Made by a program: the position numbers and the translations under genes. Below are positions 54,818 through 63,455 of a stretch of 64,000 bases of DNA, piece by piece. Origin of the DNA: Pseudomonas coleopterorum (GTDB taxonomy: Bacteria; Pseudomonadota; Gammaproteobacteria; Pseudomonadales; Pseudomonadaceae); contig NZ_FNTZ01000001.1 in assembly GCF_900105555.1 (NCBI RefSeq), forward strand, positions 2,666,001 through 2,730,000, read 5' to 3'. The stretch's first letter is position 1. Every line of letters begins with the position of its first letter. The notes under the pieces are model-generated. The model was not told the origin of the DNA. It saw only the letters and a list, made by a program, of their open reading frames with translations, and did no database searches.

Positions 54818-55704
54818 CAGTTCCTCCCTACCTGCGTGTACTGCGACGGTGTCGGCACGTCATCGAAGCCGCCGAAGTTCTTGCCATTACCCCACTTGCC
54901 CGCGCAGTCCTCGGTGAGGCGCTTGCGGCAGCCGGGGAGCATTTCGTACTGGTCGCCCACCTGCGGGAGGTAGGAGAACGCCTCATGCACCTCGATCACG
55001 CCGGCGGCGTAGCTCTTGATCTCCAGGGGCTTGAGCCCGGCGTTCAGGCCGGTCAGGAACCGGATGGCGCCGTTGCCGAAGTAGTCTTCGGGCTCGGTGC
55101 GCGCGGCGTCGGTGAATACGTATTGGGAGGCCACCGCCGTAGCAGTGCCGGTGACCAGCAGGTTCTCGAACACCGGCCCGTCCGGCGCGGCGCGCGGCCC
55201 GGTGCAGCGACTGCGGAACGAGCGCAGCACCGTCCCGTCCAGGCTGCGGTCCAGGAACGTGTAGTCGCACATGTTCCCGTAGGTGCGCGCCGTCTCCTGC
55301 GACAGCAGATCGATCACGCCCATCAGCTCGGCCTTGTAGCTGTTGTCGTCGGTGATGGTCGTCTTGCCCCAGAACATCAGGCTCAGCGGCTCTTCATCCT
55401 CGACCGGCGCGGCCCAGCTGGTAGCAAACAGGTAGACGCGGGCATTGTCGTAGACGCCCGAGGTCAGGTCGGCGCGGCTGATGGCGCCGGCCGACAGAAT
55501 CCCTTCCAGGTCGACGCTAGCCGCGGCCAGGCCGCTCTCCGATCCCAGGCCCGAAAACTCGTAGCCGTTCTCGGTCAGGTACTCGGCGCCATTGCCCATG
55601 ATCAGCGGGATCGGGTACCCGGCAATGCGCACCGGCGGAGCACCCTCGGGCACGATGCGGACGCAGTAAACCCGCGTCTGCCAGTCGGCAACGTGTGCTT
55701 TCAT
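54817..55704 (-). CDS. tail-tip protein, DUF2163 / phage BR0599 family
   Basis: 295 residues. The C-terminal signature GCRKRLTEDCAGKWGNGKNFGGF is typical of the BR0599 C-terminal domain, with two cysteines that may bind metal. The family sits between DUF2460 and the NlpC/P60 protein in siphovirus tails and gene transfer agents, as here. The start at 55704 was chosen; the track further up to 55824 lies in the previous gene. Confidence 0.9.
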   Translation of the reverse strand: MKAHVADWQTRVYCVRIVPEGAPPVRIAGYPIPLIMGNGAEYLTENGYEFSGLGSESGLAAASVDLEGILSAGAISRADLTSGVYDNARVYLFATSWAAPVEDEEPLSLMFWGKTTITDDNSYKAELMGVIDLLSQETARTYGNMCDYTFLDRSLDGTVLRSFRSRCTGPRAAPDGPVFENLLVTGTATAVASQYVFTDAARTEPEDYFGNGAIRFLTGLNAGLKPLEIKSYAAGVIEVHEAFSYLPQVGDQYEMLPGCRKRLTEDCAGKWGNGKNFGGFDDVPTPSQYTQVGRN

Positions 55705-55714
55705 CAGGGGAGCC

Positions 55715-56575
55715 TTACGGGTTGAATATTTCGATGATCTGGATGCCGTCGGAGGTGAGTACTCCGTGGCCGGGGAAACCGGTCGAGATGTCCGAATTGA
55801 AGCGGCACGGGATGTCGAACTCACACCCCGCCGTCACTTGCTCGCCATCCAGTGGCAGGTTCTGGATCTGGCCGCCGCTGGCGTAATCGCTGAACGACGA
55901 GCTGTCGAGATCCAGGGTCAGGGTGTTGGTGGTGGTGCGCGTCACAATCGCCCGGCGGCCGTTGATCTGCGTCATGCCCTGCACGCCGAACAGCGCGACC
56001 GATTGGCCAACTGTGAAGCCGTGAGCCGGAGCCGTGACAACCGCCTGCGCGGCCTTCGTGATCGCTGTGATGCTGGACCTGGCCAGGCCGGGAAGCCTAA
56101 CGATGCCCGCGGTGTAATCGATGATCACCTGATCATTCGGAATGACCTGTCCGCCGAACGCGATCTTCACCGTGCCGGCGACCGGTTTGCGCAGCCTCCG
56201 CCGCGCCGCCTGCGGATCTGTCGGACTGCCATACCAGCGCATCAGCTGGTAAACACCAGGCGTCACCAACTGCATCGGCTGATCCAGTGCCGTCGGTGCC
56301 AGGATGTAGGCGTTCGTGGTGAAGTCCTTGAAGTCCTTCACTCGAAAGCCGCGGTACATGCCATTGGCACGGGCATAGAGGTTCAGCACCTTGTCCCGCA
56401 CAAAAGCGATGTTCCGCGCGTACGATATATCGTAGGACAGCCGCACGAACGGGTGCCGCAGGCTTCGATACTCATCCCCACCGACCGTCTCAACCGTGTT
56501 GACCGCATGATCCTCGGAAAAGCTGCCCCCATAGCTGATCGTGGCCGGCAGCCTTTCTTCGAGGAACTGTGCCAT
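55715..56575 (-). CDS. distal tail protein, DUF2460 family
   Basis: 286 residues. FLEERLPATISYGGSFSEDHAVNTVETVGGDEYR and later YGSPTDPQAARRRLRKPVAGTVKI match the DUF2460 family of distal tail proteins that join the tube to the tip. The C-terminal part adds a small beta-rich domain (GFTVGQSVALFGVQGMTQINGR). The ATG shares one base with the tape-measure stop. Confidence 0.9.
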   Translation of the reverse strand: MAQFLEERLPATISYGGSFSEDHAVNTVETVGGDEYRSLRHPFVRLSYDISYARNIAFVRDKVLNLYARANGMYRGFRVKDFKDFTTNAYILAPTALDQPMQLVTPGVYQLMRWYGSPTDPQAARRRLRKPVAGTVKIAFGGQVIPNDQVIIDYTAGIVRLPGLARSSITAITKAAQAVVTAPAHGFTVGQSVALFGVQGMTQINGRRAIVTRTTTNTLTLDLDSSSFSDYASGGQIQNLPLDGEQVTAGCEFDIPCRFNSDISTGFPGHGVLTSDGIQIIEIFNP

Positions 56576-59500
56576 CAGCTATACCTCCCTGCTTGATTGA
56601 TCGCCCGAACAGCCTGGCGCGATGCCTGGGCGGTCGATTTTTTGGCTTCCGCAGCATTGGTGATGCCGGGAAAGTTGTAATGGAAGACAGGCTGCACTGG
56701 CGTCGAGCCGCTGGATCTGGCCGACGGCACAGAGTTGGCTGCCATGGCCGGCGCCGCGCTGGCGGTAATGTTGCCGCTGCGCAGCGCCTCAAGGTTGCCG
56801 ACACCGATCCGCGATGTGGCCTGCGCATCGAAGACGTATTCGCCGCGGTGCACAGGGCCGGCCACCTCGTCGCGGCGACCGTTGCCGGTGTAGCCGCCAT
56901 CCATGAAGCCGACCCCTGCGATGGAGGCGATGTTGGCCGCCGTGGCCACGCCCACCGCTGCAGCAGCGACGAAGTTGAACGGGGGCGGGAACGCAGCAAG
57001 TGCTTTTTGCGCAGCGAGGAAACCGTCAACGGTGGCCTGGGCAACTGCCGCAGCCTTACCGATCGCGGCCAGCTTCTTGTTCTCGGATTGACTCAACGTG
57101 GCCAGCGTGCCGAAAAACTCCGAGGCGTTCTCGAGGGAAGCCTTGTTCCGCGCGTCTTCGATCTTGGACTGGTTATCCTGCGACTGCTTGGTGATGTTTG
57201 AAACTCGCTCGTCGTAGGTCTCTTGGTTGATCGCCTTCAGGTCGAGATATGCTTTCTGCTTCTCGAGCTCTTTCTGGCGCCAGTCATCGAGCTCTTTTGC
57301 TGACCGGTCCAGGCGAGTTATCTCGCTGGCTGCCCCACCAACAACCGCGTCCAAACCTGCTGGGGTTGGCGATTTGCTGACACCTTCGATCGTGTCGATC
57401 TTGATGTTCGCTCGGATATTGGCCTCTCGAATTTGCTTCAAGATATCCAGTCGCTTAAGAGCCTCGATATTTCCGTCTCGCTCGTACTTCAGCCTCTGCT
57501 CCGCCTCCAGAATTCCAGATTCTGCAGCGTTAGCGGCCAGTGCCTGACCAGTGAGCTTGAGCAATTCAATACGGTCCTTCTCGGCCTGCTTGACCGCCTC
57601 AATGCCCTTCTGTTGCTTTGTGATGCTGGCTTCAAGATCTGCGTTACGCTTCAGCTGGGCGCGGATCAGCTCTTGATTGGCCAGCAACGACTTTTGGTCA
57701 GCAGTCAGAGTTTTCTTTTCCTTAACGTCTGCAAGTTGCTGCTCGAATTTGATCAGCGCCTGGGCCTGAGCTCCAATTTTCTCGGAGCTAAGCGACTGCT
57801 TGTCGATGGCAGATTCTTGCTGGAGCAGGACAGCATATTGCTGTTTGGCATTGTCCAGCGCCTTCATGCCTGCATCCTCCGTGTAAGCCTTTGCCTTAGG
57901 AGTGCGCTTGTCTTTTATGCGGTCGTTGATGCCATTCAAGAGCGTGTCGTATGCGCCACCTGAGATCTTGTCGCCATCGAAGCTCACACCATCGAGCAGA
58001 GGTGCCTTATTTCCCGTTCTCAGGGCATCCCTTTGATACTGCCGGAACTGTTCGTTCAGGTCCTTCACAGCCTTTGTGCGCCGCGCCAGCGGGCTAACAT
58101 TGTCCAGCTGAGCATCCAGGATGCTCTGGGTCTGGATCAGCCGCTTGTTGGCGGCCTCGACCGCTCCAGTCTCCTTGGCCTCATCGGCGCGCATATTGAT
58201 CTGGTTATCGAGAGATTCTTCGCGGGCCCGGAGGGAATCCAGCACCTCGTCGCGCGACTTGAGTCCGTTCTTGAACAAGGAGCCGATGCCGGATGCAATA
58301 GGATGCTTGTTGATGTAGTCGATCTGTTCACGAACGTCTTTCAGCGTCGACAAGTCATCGCTGGCGAAGAAATTCCTTACCTCGCCATATGCACGCTTCG
58401 TGGCCTCCTTTATGTCATCCCAATCGCGCTCAATATCAGAAAGTGACTCGCGGTACTTCTTGAGCCGTGCCTGAGCATTTTCATTCAGCGTGCTGCTCAA
58501 TGTATCGAGAGCCTGCTGAGAGTTACCGTTGTCCTCGATCGCTTTGATCGACTGGTACTGCTCGAACGAGATCAGGCCGTACTGGCGGCTGATGAGCTCT
58601 GCTGCTGTACTGGCAGAAGAACCCATATCAGCGAGGCTTTTTGCTACTTCGGTCGCACCCTGCCCCGTGACTTTCGAGATAGCAGCTGCCGCCTCGGTCA
58701 GGTCCTGGAGGCGATCAGCGCCAACCTTTCCGCTTTCGGCCAGAGCCAATGCGGCTTCGCGCGAGCCGCTGAAATTTCGCGTTACCTCACCGGCCTGCTT
58801 GGCTATGGCTTGAAGCGATGAAGTGGTAACGCCTGCAACATTGTTGCCTGTGAATATGGCCTTATTGAATACGGAGATTTCGCGCTGGGCGTCGTAGTAG
58901 GCATATGCAAGAGCGCCGACCGCAGCAGCGGCAATCCCGATTGGCGCAGCCACAGCAGCAATCCGGCCGGCAGAGAGGGTTGACTCGGCACCGAGCTGGG
59001 TGATGGCGCGAAGGCCACTCCCAATGTCACGATTCGACAGAGCATTGCCAAGCTGCAGGACGTTTTCTTGTGCTTGCCGAGTATTCAGGCCAAGCCGCTC
59101 CATAGCGGAAGCGCCCTTCGTGAGTTCTGCGTACTTGCCATCGATCTTGTTCAGGGCAGCGTTATATTGCTGCTGGGAAAGTTTTCCCGAATCCAATGCC
59201 TTGCCTAAGCCCTGCACCTGCGCATCAAGCTTCGCCAGCTTGGCTTGGGCCGGGTCGATCGCGCCCAACAAGCTGTTCAGAGCTTTTCCTTCGTCCAGGG
59301 TCGACTTCACCAATGAGATCTGCTGCTTGTCCAAATCCTTGGTGATCTTGGCGAATTCCGCCTCGCTGTAGGCCCCGGCTCTGGTCAGCTTGGCGAGTGA
59401 ATCACGCTGCCGGGCGAGCTCCTGAGTAGATTTGGCGCCCTGAGAGAGAGATTTCTCCAGTGCATTGATCTCTCCCATCAGGCCGTTGGTAGATTGCTCT

Positions 59501-59595
59501 GCACGGCCACCAGCAGCCGTGAGCTTGTCCAAGTCCGAGGTCGCCTTGTCGGCACCAGTTGTGTCGATTCTGATGCCAAGTTCAGCGATGTTCAT
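56575..59595 (-). CDS. tail tape measure protein, gpH-like
   Basis: 1006 residues, mostly helical. Coiled coils at about 20-180 and 560-840, a hydrophobic stretch near 215-240 (IAAVAAPIGIAAAAVGALAYAYY), and a C-terminal hydrophobic part (FNFVAAAAVGVATAANIASIAGVGFMDGGYTG) typical of lambda gpH relatives. It sets tail length and is injected with the DNA. GGAG before the ATG at 59595 sits directly after a terminator. Confidence 0.93.
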   Translation of the reverse strand: MNIAELGIRIDTTGADKATSDLDKLTAAGGRAEQSTNGLMGEINALEKSLSQGAKSTQELARQRDSLAKLTRAGAYSEAEFAKITKDLDKQQISLVKSTLDEGKALNSLLGAIDPAQAKLAKLDAQVQGLGKALDSGKLSQQQYNAALNKIDGKYAELTKGASAMERLGLNTRQAQENVLQLGNALSNRDIGSGLRAITQLGAESTLSAGRIAAVAAPIGIAAAAVGALAYAYYDAQREISVFNKAIFTGNNVAGVTTSSLQAIAKQAGEVTRNFSGSREAALALAESGKVGADRLQDLTEAAAAISKVTGQGATEVAKSLADMGSSASTAAELISRQYGLISFEQYQSIKAIEDNGNSQQALDTLSSTLNENAQARLKKYRESLSDIERDWDDIKEATKRAYGEVRNFFASDDLSTLKDVREQIDYINKHPIASGIGSLFKNGLKSRDEVLDSLRAREESLDNQINMRADEAKETGAVEAANKRLIQTQSILDAQLDNVSPLARRTKAVKDLNEQFRQYQRDALRTGNKAPLLDGVSFDGDKISGGAYDTLLNGINDRIKDKRTPKAKAYTEDAGMKALDNAKQQYAVLLQQESAIDKQSLSSEKIGAQAQALIKFEQQLADVKEKKTLTADQKSLLANQELIRAQLKRNADLEASITKQQKGIEAVKQAEKDRIELLKLTGQALAANAAESGILEAEQRLKYERDGNIEALKRLDILKQIREANIRANIKIDTIEGVSKSPTPAGLDAVVGGAASEITRLDRSAKELDDWRQKELEKQKAYLDLKAINQETYDERVSNITKQSQDNQSKIEDARNKASLENASEFFGTLATLSQSENKKLAAIGKAAAVAQATVDGFLAAQKALAAFPPPFNFVAAAAVGVATAANIASIAGVGFMDGGYTGNGRRDEVAGPVHRGEYVFDAQATSRIGVGNLEALRSGNITASAAPAMAANSVPSARSSGSTPVQPVFHYNFPGITNAAEAKKSTAQASRQAVRAINQAGRYS

Positions 59596-59609
59596 GTTTT
59601 CTCCGGGCG

Positions 59610-59633
59610 AAAAAAAACCCGCCGGAGCGGGTT
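59610..59633 (-). terminator. rho-independent terminator directly before the tape-measure gene
   Basis: Minus-strand stem AACCCGC/GCGGGTT with a 4-base loop followed by eight T, then CGCCCGGAGAAAAC before the ATG. It would limit transcripts from the chaperone/lipoprotein side entering the tape-measure gene. Confidence 0.78.
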
Positions 59634-59647
59634 GTGTTGGATCATTT

Positions 59648-60067
59648 TCACTTTTCAGCAGTGCACAGCTGGTCTATGAACTTGTTGTCTATTTCTGCGA
59701 TACCGCCACCTGACGATTTGTACAGGTATGTGTTCCCAGCTATCACAGCAAACTTAGAAGAGCCGGTATACCCGCCGTAGCCGTTTTTGGCGTTAACGTA
59801 TCCACACGCAATGACCGACTTTTTATTTTCTGGATGGATGGTCGTCCCGTAGAGCCCATCGAACACCGCTGAATACGGGTCTTTTAGAGACGACCTAACG
59901 GAATTCTTTGCTGATTCCGCCTGTTCCTCGGTCAATTGCACAATCACTCTCGGCTCAGACTTAACCTTCTTCGCAACCGGCGGTGCCGGGGCGCTTTCTT
60001 GAATGCGAGGACTGCTCGAGCACGCCGACAAAGCACAAATTGCTGCCAGCAGAATAGCTTTTCTCAT
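59648..60067 (-). CDS. prophage-encoded lipoprotein between chaperone and tape-measure genes
   Basis: 139 residues. Signal peptide with lipobox LSAC (Cys near 16), a short Pro-rich linker, then a globular domain with SLKDPYSAVFDGLYG and CGYVNAKNGYGGYTGSSKF. That Gly-Tyr motif is shared, as I recall, by many small proteobacterial lipoproteins of unknown role. The gene is poorer in GC than its neighbours and is bounded by hairpins upstream and a terminator downstream, the mark of a cargo ('moron') gene. A role in the envelope, for example blocking superinfection, is possible but not shown. Confidence 0.82.
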   Translation of the reverse strand: MRKAILLAAICALSACSSSPRIQESAPAPPVAKKVKSEPRVIVQLTEEQAESAKNSVRSSLKDPYSAVFDGLYGTTIHPENKKSVIACGYVNAKNGYGGYTGSSKFAVIAGNTYLYKSSGGGIAEIDNKFIDQLCTAEK

Positions 60068-60077
60068 CGATACATCT

Positions 60078-60111
60078 CCCTGTTTTCAGGGAATCTAACA
60101 CCCAGAGGGTG
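60078..60111 (-). other. two small hairpins in the leader of the prophage lipoprotein gene
   Basis: CCCTG/CAGGG with a 4-base loop (60078-60091) covers the ribosome site of the lipoprotein; CACCC/GGGTG with a 3-base loop (60099-60111) follows the stop of the chaperone gene. They may act as a weak terminator plus translation control. Confidence 0.45.
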
Positions 60112-60124
60112 CTATTCGAAACGG

Positions 60125-60433
60125 CTATTCTTTAACTGAGCGCTCATCAGCCATCACACCCAGCGCAGCGGCTTCCATGACGCGCACATCCTCGAACACC
60201 ATGGGCCGGCGCTTTTTCTCGACCCCCACCAGGCGCATCACGACCGGTATGGACACGTAGTCCAGCCCCGTCGCCCCGCCCGGCCCGCTGCGCCACTGCG
60301 TGGTCATTGACTCGAACACGCAGAAGCTTGGCCAGTTCTCCGGCCACACGTAACACTCTTCCTGGGGTATCTGGTCGAGCGTCAGGCCGAACGCGCCAAC
60401 CTCGGCAGCGCTGGGCCCGGCTTCGTAAAGCAT
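60125..60433 (-). CDS. tail assembly chaperone, second (T-like) part, DUF1799 family
   Basis: About 102 residues from its first ATG, but probably made as a -1 frameshift extension of the upstream chaperone. From the slippery site the shifted frame reads on without a stop (LKAAAR before the ATG). The content (TLDQIPQEECYVWPENWPSFCVF, TQWRSGPGGATGLDY) fits the DUF1799 family found at this position in siphoviruses. Confidence 0.85.
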   Translation of the reverse strand: MLYEAGPSAAEVGAFGLTLDQIPQEECYVWPENWPSFCVFESMTTQWRSGPGGATGLDYVSIPVVMRLVGVEKKRRPMVFEDVRVMEAAALGVMADERSVKE

Positions 60434-60447
60434 ACGTGCGGCCGCTT

Positions 60448-60831
60448 TCAGTTTCCCAGGCGGGCCTTGGTGTAGGCGTCGCCATAGGCTTGCACGATGG
60501 CGTCGGACACGCCCATGCAGCTCTTGACCAGTTCACGGATGTTCTCGTCGCTGAACTCATCGTCGAAGCCCCAGGAGACGACCAGGTCCTTCACCTGTCG
60601 CGCGCTGTTGTCGATCTCGGCGGCGGTGACCTCGGCGAGAGTCGGCTCCTTGCCTTCGAAGCTCTTGCGAAGCTGCTCGACCTGCTTGTCCCACTGGTCG
60701 TACAGCTCGGCGATTTCCTCGCGGTTGCGGTGTTTGAACGTCATCCCCACCATCGCAGGCTGGAGGCCGACCTGCGGGATAGGCACCTTCACGGTGAACG
60801 TGGTCGGTTGAGCGATCTTGAAGCTGGGCAT
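60448..60831 (-). CDS. tail assembly chaperone, first (G-like) part
   Basis: 127 residues. FTVKVPIPQVGLQPAMVGMTFKHR and the helical body (EIAELYDQWDKQVEQLRKSF, FSDENIRELVKSCMGVSDAIVQAY) match the tail-chaperone family that precedes DUF1799 genes. It ends at TGA right after the GGGAAAC slippery heptamer, giving short and frameshifted long forms that load the tape measure before tube assembly. Confidence 0.88.
   Translation of the reverse strand: MPSFKIAQPTTFTVKVPIPQVGLQPAMVGMTFKHRNREEIAELYDQWDKQVEQLRKSFEGKEPTLAEVTAAEIDNSARQVKDLVVSWGFDDEFSDENIRELVKSCMGVSDAIVQAYGDAYTKARLGN
60451..60457 (-). other. programmed -1 frameshift site GGGAAAC
   Basis: On the minus strand G-GGA-AAC is followed at once by TGA. 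Slipping back one base reads CTG AAA GCG and enters the DUF1799 frame. The heptamer fits X-XXY-YYZ and is one base from the lambda G/GT site (GGGAAAG). Confidence 0.82.
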
Positions 60832-60840
60832 GATCTGTCC

Positions 60841-61491
60841 TTACGCGGCCATGTAGCGGGCGATACGGCTGGTCAGCGAGATGGTGATGGTGCGAGTCAT
60901 CAGCGCATTTCGGCCCAGAGTTGGGGTCGAGGTGATCGACACGAAGGCGTTGTAGAGGATCGAGGAGCCATCCGGCAGGTTCAGTCGCAGGACGCGGGCT
61001 TCCTTGTCCTCGTCGGCGGCTTCGACCACGGGCACATATGGCAGGGTCGGGTCGTCGGCGACCGTCAGCGTCATGCTGATCGGGTTCTTGTTGGTGGGGA
61101 TCTGCTTGTCCTCGTCGTCTTCCAGGAAGCCGACAGTGAGGAACTGTTGCTCGCCACCGGTGGATGCCACATCGGTGATCTGCGGGATCTGCACCCAGCT
61201 GTCGACGGAGCGCGCACTGCCAGCGCCGCCGCCGGCGGTGTAGACCTGGGTGTTGAGGGTGTTGACGCCTTCAAGCGCGAAGGTGTTGGTCAGCGAATTG
61301 TCGACGCGCACCGCACGCTCGTTGAGGCGCGACCAGCCGGAGGTAACGACAACGATGTCGCCATCCTCGAAGCTGTGAGCGTTCGAAGTGGCCACGGCCG
61401 GGTTTGCGTTGCTGATCGCAGTGACCAGCGCCAGAGCGCTGAAAGTGGCTGCGATTTCCATGGTTGCGCCGTTGGGCAGACGAAATGCCAT
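60841..61491 (-). CDS. major tail tube protein
   Basis: 216 residues, beta-rich, with a basic body and no membrane segment. FRLPNGATMEIAATFSALALVTAISNANPAVATSNAHSF at the N-terminus and the run towards IARYMAA fit the siphovirus tail-tube family upstream of G/GT chaperones. It should polymerise as rings around the tape measure. GAGGG precedes the ATG at 61491; the frame to 61530 would run into the leader hairpin. Confidence 0.85.
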   Translation of the reverse strand: MAFRLPNGATMEIAATFSALALVTAISNANPAVATSNAHSFEDGDIVVVTSGWSRLNERAVRVDNSLTNTFALEGVNTLNTQVYTAGGGAGSARSVDSWVQIPQITDVASTGGEQQFLTVGFLEDDEDKQIPTNKNPISMTLTVADDPTLPYVPVVEAADEDKEARVLRLNLPDGSSILYNAFVSITSTPTLGRNALMTRTITISLTSRIARYMAA

Positions 61492-61517
61492 TGTGTTTCC
61501 CTCTATGCAGAAATGAC

Positions 61518-61538
61518 AAAACCCGCACATGGCGGGTT
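61518..61538 (-). terminator. terminator-like hairpin before the tail tube gene
   Basis: Minus-strand stem AACCCGC/GCGGGTT with a 5-base loop, then TTTTG. The T-run is short, so it may terminate only partly and lower read-through from the connector genes. Confidence 0.55.
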
Positions 61539-61562
61539 CTGGTGTTTGCCCAACGGGCGAAT

Positions 61563-61979
61563 TTAGATGGTGTCTGAGCGGTATCGGAAGGAGACCGGGA
61601 CGGTGTAGGTGGCGTCCTCGCTGATGCCTGGGCCTGGCTCAACGGGCGTGTAGACCATGACTGTCATCCCATCACGCGTCAGGCGCAGGTTCAGCGGGAA
61701 CAGCGCTGCCAGCTCGTCAGCGATCGCCTCGGCTGAGCCTGCACCCTTGCCTGCCGGTGTGACGATGCTCACCTGGAATATGCCGAGGTAGAGCCGGTGC
61801 GCGCCTTGCAGGTCCTGGCTATCGACGCTGGCCGGCAGAGTGAAGGCTGCCAGGTAGGTCTCGCCGGCTTGGGGTTCGAACTTGTCGCCCTGATAGGCGA
61901 TGCGCAGTGCCGGTACCCGAGCGGCGGCCCAAGCCTGGAGTCGAGCCTCGTAGATCTTGCGTATCGTCGCGTGAGTCAT
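61563..61979 (-). CDS. tail terminator protein, DUF4128-like
   Basis: 138 residues. TIRKIYEARLQAWAAAR at the start and the beta-rich centre (AHRLYLGIFQVSIVTPAGKG) fit the tail-terminator fold placed directly upstream of the tube gene. It should cap the finished tube. It overlaps the upstream connector gene by four bases. Confidence 0.82.
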   Translation of the reverse strand: MTHATIRKIYEARLQAWAAARVPALRIAYQGDKFEPQAGETYLAAFTLPASVDSQDLQGAHRLYLGIFQVSIVTPAGKGAGSAEAIADELAALFPLNLRLTRDGMTVMVYTPVEPGPGISEDATYTVPVSFRYRSDTI

Positions 61980-62398
61980 ACCTGGTTGTTCCTGATGGCT
62001 TCGTCGACGATCCGCTGGAATCGGGCCAGAGTGATCCGCACCATCCCTCCGGGCGCCTGAGCAGAGTGGCCGTACTCGAGCGGGATGGCGTAGGGCAGAT
62101 TGTTCACGATGTAGATCTGCTGACCTGGCCGAAAGTCGTTGAATGCGGCCACAAGCGATTCGATCGTCTCGCGCCCGCTTGGGTCGAGATCGTCAAAGGT
62201 GTATGGCTCAATGAAGTCCAAAGAGGCGTGCCAGTTGGCCCTGAATCGGCCGGTATCCACTGGAGACATGCGGATCAGCGAGTTGCCGATCTCTATGGCC
62301 ACTTCGCGTACTGAGGCATTGATCGCCGCATTGGCTTTTTCTGCAAACTCGGCCAGCTGCAGTCCGAAGCTGCCCTGCTTGCCCGCGTACTTGCTCAT
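61976..62398 (-). CDS. HK97 gp10-like head-tail joining / minor tail protein
   Basis: 140 residues. RMSPVDTGRFRANW and IYIVNNLPYAIPLEYGHSAQAP are the clear HK97 gp10-family signature. It is part of the neck-to-tail joint. It overlaps both neighbours by four bases. Confidence 0.9.
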   Translation of the reverse strand: MSKYAGKQGSFGLQLAEFAEKANAAINASVREVAIEIGNSLIRMSPVDTGRFRANWHASLDFIEPYTFDDLDPSGRETIESLVAAFNDFRPGQQIYIVNNLPYAIPLEYGHSAQAPGGMVRITLARFQRIVDEAIRNNQV

Positions 62399-62766
62399 GA
62401 GCGCACCTGCAGCTCGTACAGGATCGGCGTGCCGGCCGGGTTGATCTCTTTCACCGGCGGGATGATCGACCAGGTTCGGCCTTGGGCCGCGACCTTGCTC
62501 AGAAGGCCGGGCGCCGATCCAAGGCCCTGCGCGGCGATCTTCAGCTTCTTGTCGCCGAACTGGATCAGGCTGTTGGTCTGGAACTCGTAACCGGTGAAGT
62601 CGAGCAGGATGCCTTGCGCGGTGCGCTCCACGACCGTGTCTGGGCCGTTCTGGCTTGTTTCGGGGTCATACTCACCCGGCGTTACGTCCAGGATGATCAC
62701 CGGCTGGCCGAACTCAGTGATCAGGTCGAGAGCCACTGCGGCCATCTCGTCGTAGAAAATGGCCAC
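62395..62766 (-). CDS. head-tail connector (neck) protein
   Basis: 123 residues, mainly beta (GQPVIILDVTPGEYD, TAQGILLDFTGYE, FQTNSLIQFGDKKLKI, GRTWSIIPPVKEINPAG). Proteins of this size and pattern occupy the slot before the gp10-like protein in siphoviruses. The exact family cannot be fixed by eye. Confidence 0.75.
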   Translation of the reverse strand: MAIFYDEMAAVALDLITEFGQPVIILDVTPGEYDPETSQNGPDTVVERTAQGILLDFTGYEFQTNSLIQFGDKKLKIAAQGLGSAPGLLSKVAAQGRTWSIIPPVKEINPAGTPILYELQVRS

Positions 62767-62781
62767 GTCTGCTCCTTATAT

Positions 62782-63360
62782 TTAGATCACGTCAGCGTTC
62801 TGCTTTAGCGCACGGACTCGAATAATGCTGCTCAGCGATACACCATAGTGCGCAGCAGCCTGCTTGATAGTTAACCCAAGCACGTTTTCCCGAATCTCGA
62901 CAACATCTTGTGTGGTCAGCTTGCGCTGCCAGTTCTGGACTGTTTTGTTATCTGTTTGGTGTTTGTACTTATCCGACTGGTTGGCAACTGGTGTAGCCCA
63001 AGCAAGGTGCTGTGGGTTTATGCAGAGCGGATTGCCGCAAGAGTGGGCTGCTTCGAACTCGCACGAAGGTGCCGGACCGTGTAATTTCTCGCAGACAATG
63101 CGATGAACAAGCCTGGGCGCCCCGCCGATATTGATTTGGCCATAGCCGTGGCCGCCTACGGAAAATTTCCAAATCAGACAAAGTTCAGATTTCGAATCAC
63201 ATGCTGCATCCAGCATCCGTTTTGGCGCGCCGCGCTCAGTGCCATTTGCAGTGGTGCTGCCGGACTTCCGTTGCCGTTGATAGTGCAGTCCGCACAATCC
63301 GCGGCCGTAATGCTTTCTGGCGCAGCCGCTTTCGCTGCAGACCTTATCTGCTTCTGCCAT
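62782..63360 (-). CDS. HNH endonuclease inserted between head-completion and connector genes
   Basis: 192 residues. N-terminal zinc-ribbon pattern (CSESGCARKHYGRGLCGLHY), central HNH motif (LVHRIVCEKLHG, then FEAAHSCGNPLCINPQHLAW), and a C-terminal helix-turn-helix-like part (LTIKQAAAHYGVSLSSIIRV). This is the plan of free-standing phage homing endonucleases of the HNH_3 type. It has its own AGGGG ribosome site and interrupts a block that otherwise runs by overlaps. It is less GC-rich than its neighbours. Confidence 0.9.
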   Translation of the reverse strand: MAEADKVCSESGCARKHYGRGLCGLHYQRQRKSGSTTANGTERGAPKRMLDAACDSKSELCLIWKFSVGGHGYGQINIGGAPRLVHRIVCEKLHGPAPSCEFEAAHSCGNPLCINPQHLAWATPVANQSDKYKHQTDNKTVQNWQRKLTTQDVVEIRENVLGLTIKQAAAHYGVSLSSIIRVRALKQNADVI

Positions 63361-63455
63361 TTCATACCCCTACAGTACGAACCCTAACTTGGAGGTGCGG
63401 CAGGCCGGTTAGGGGCCGGCTCTTCGGGGATCAACCTAGCCGCCCGACCATTATA

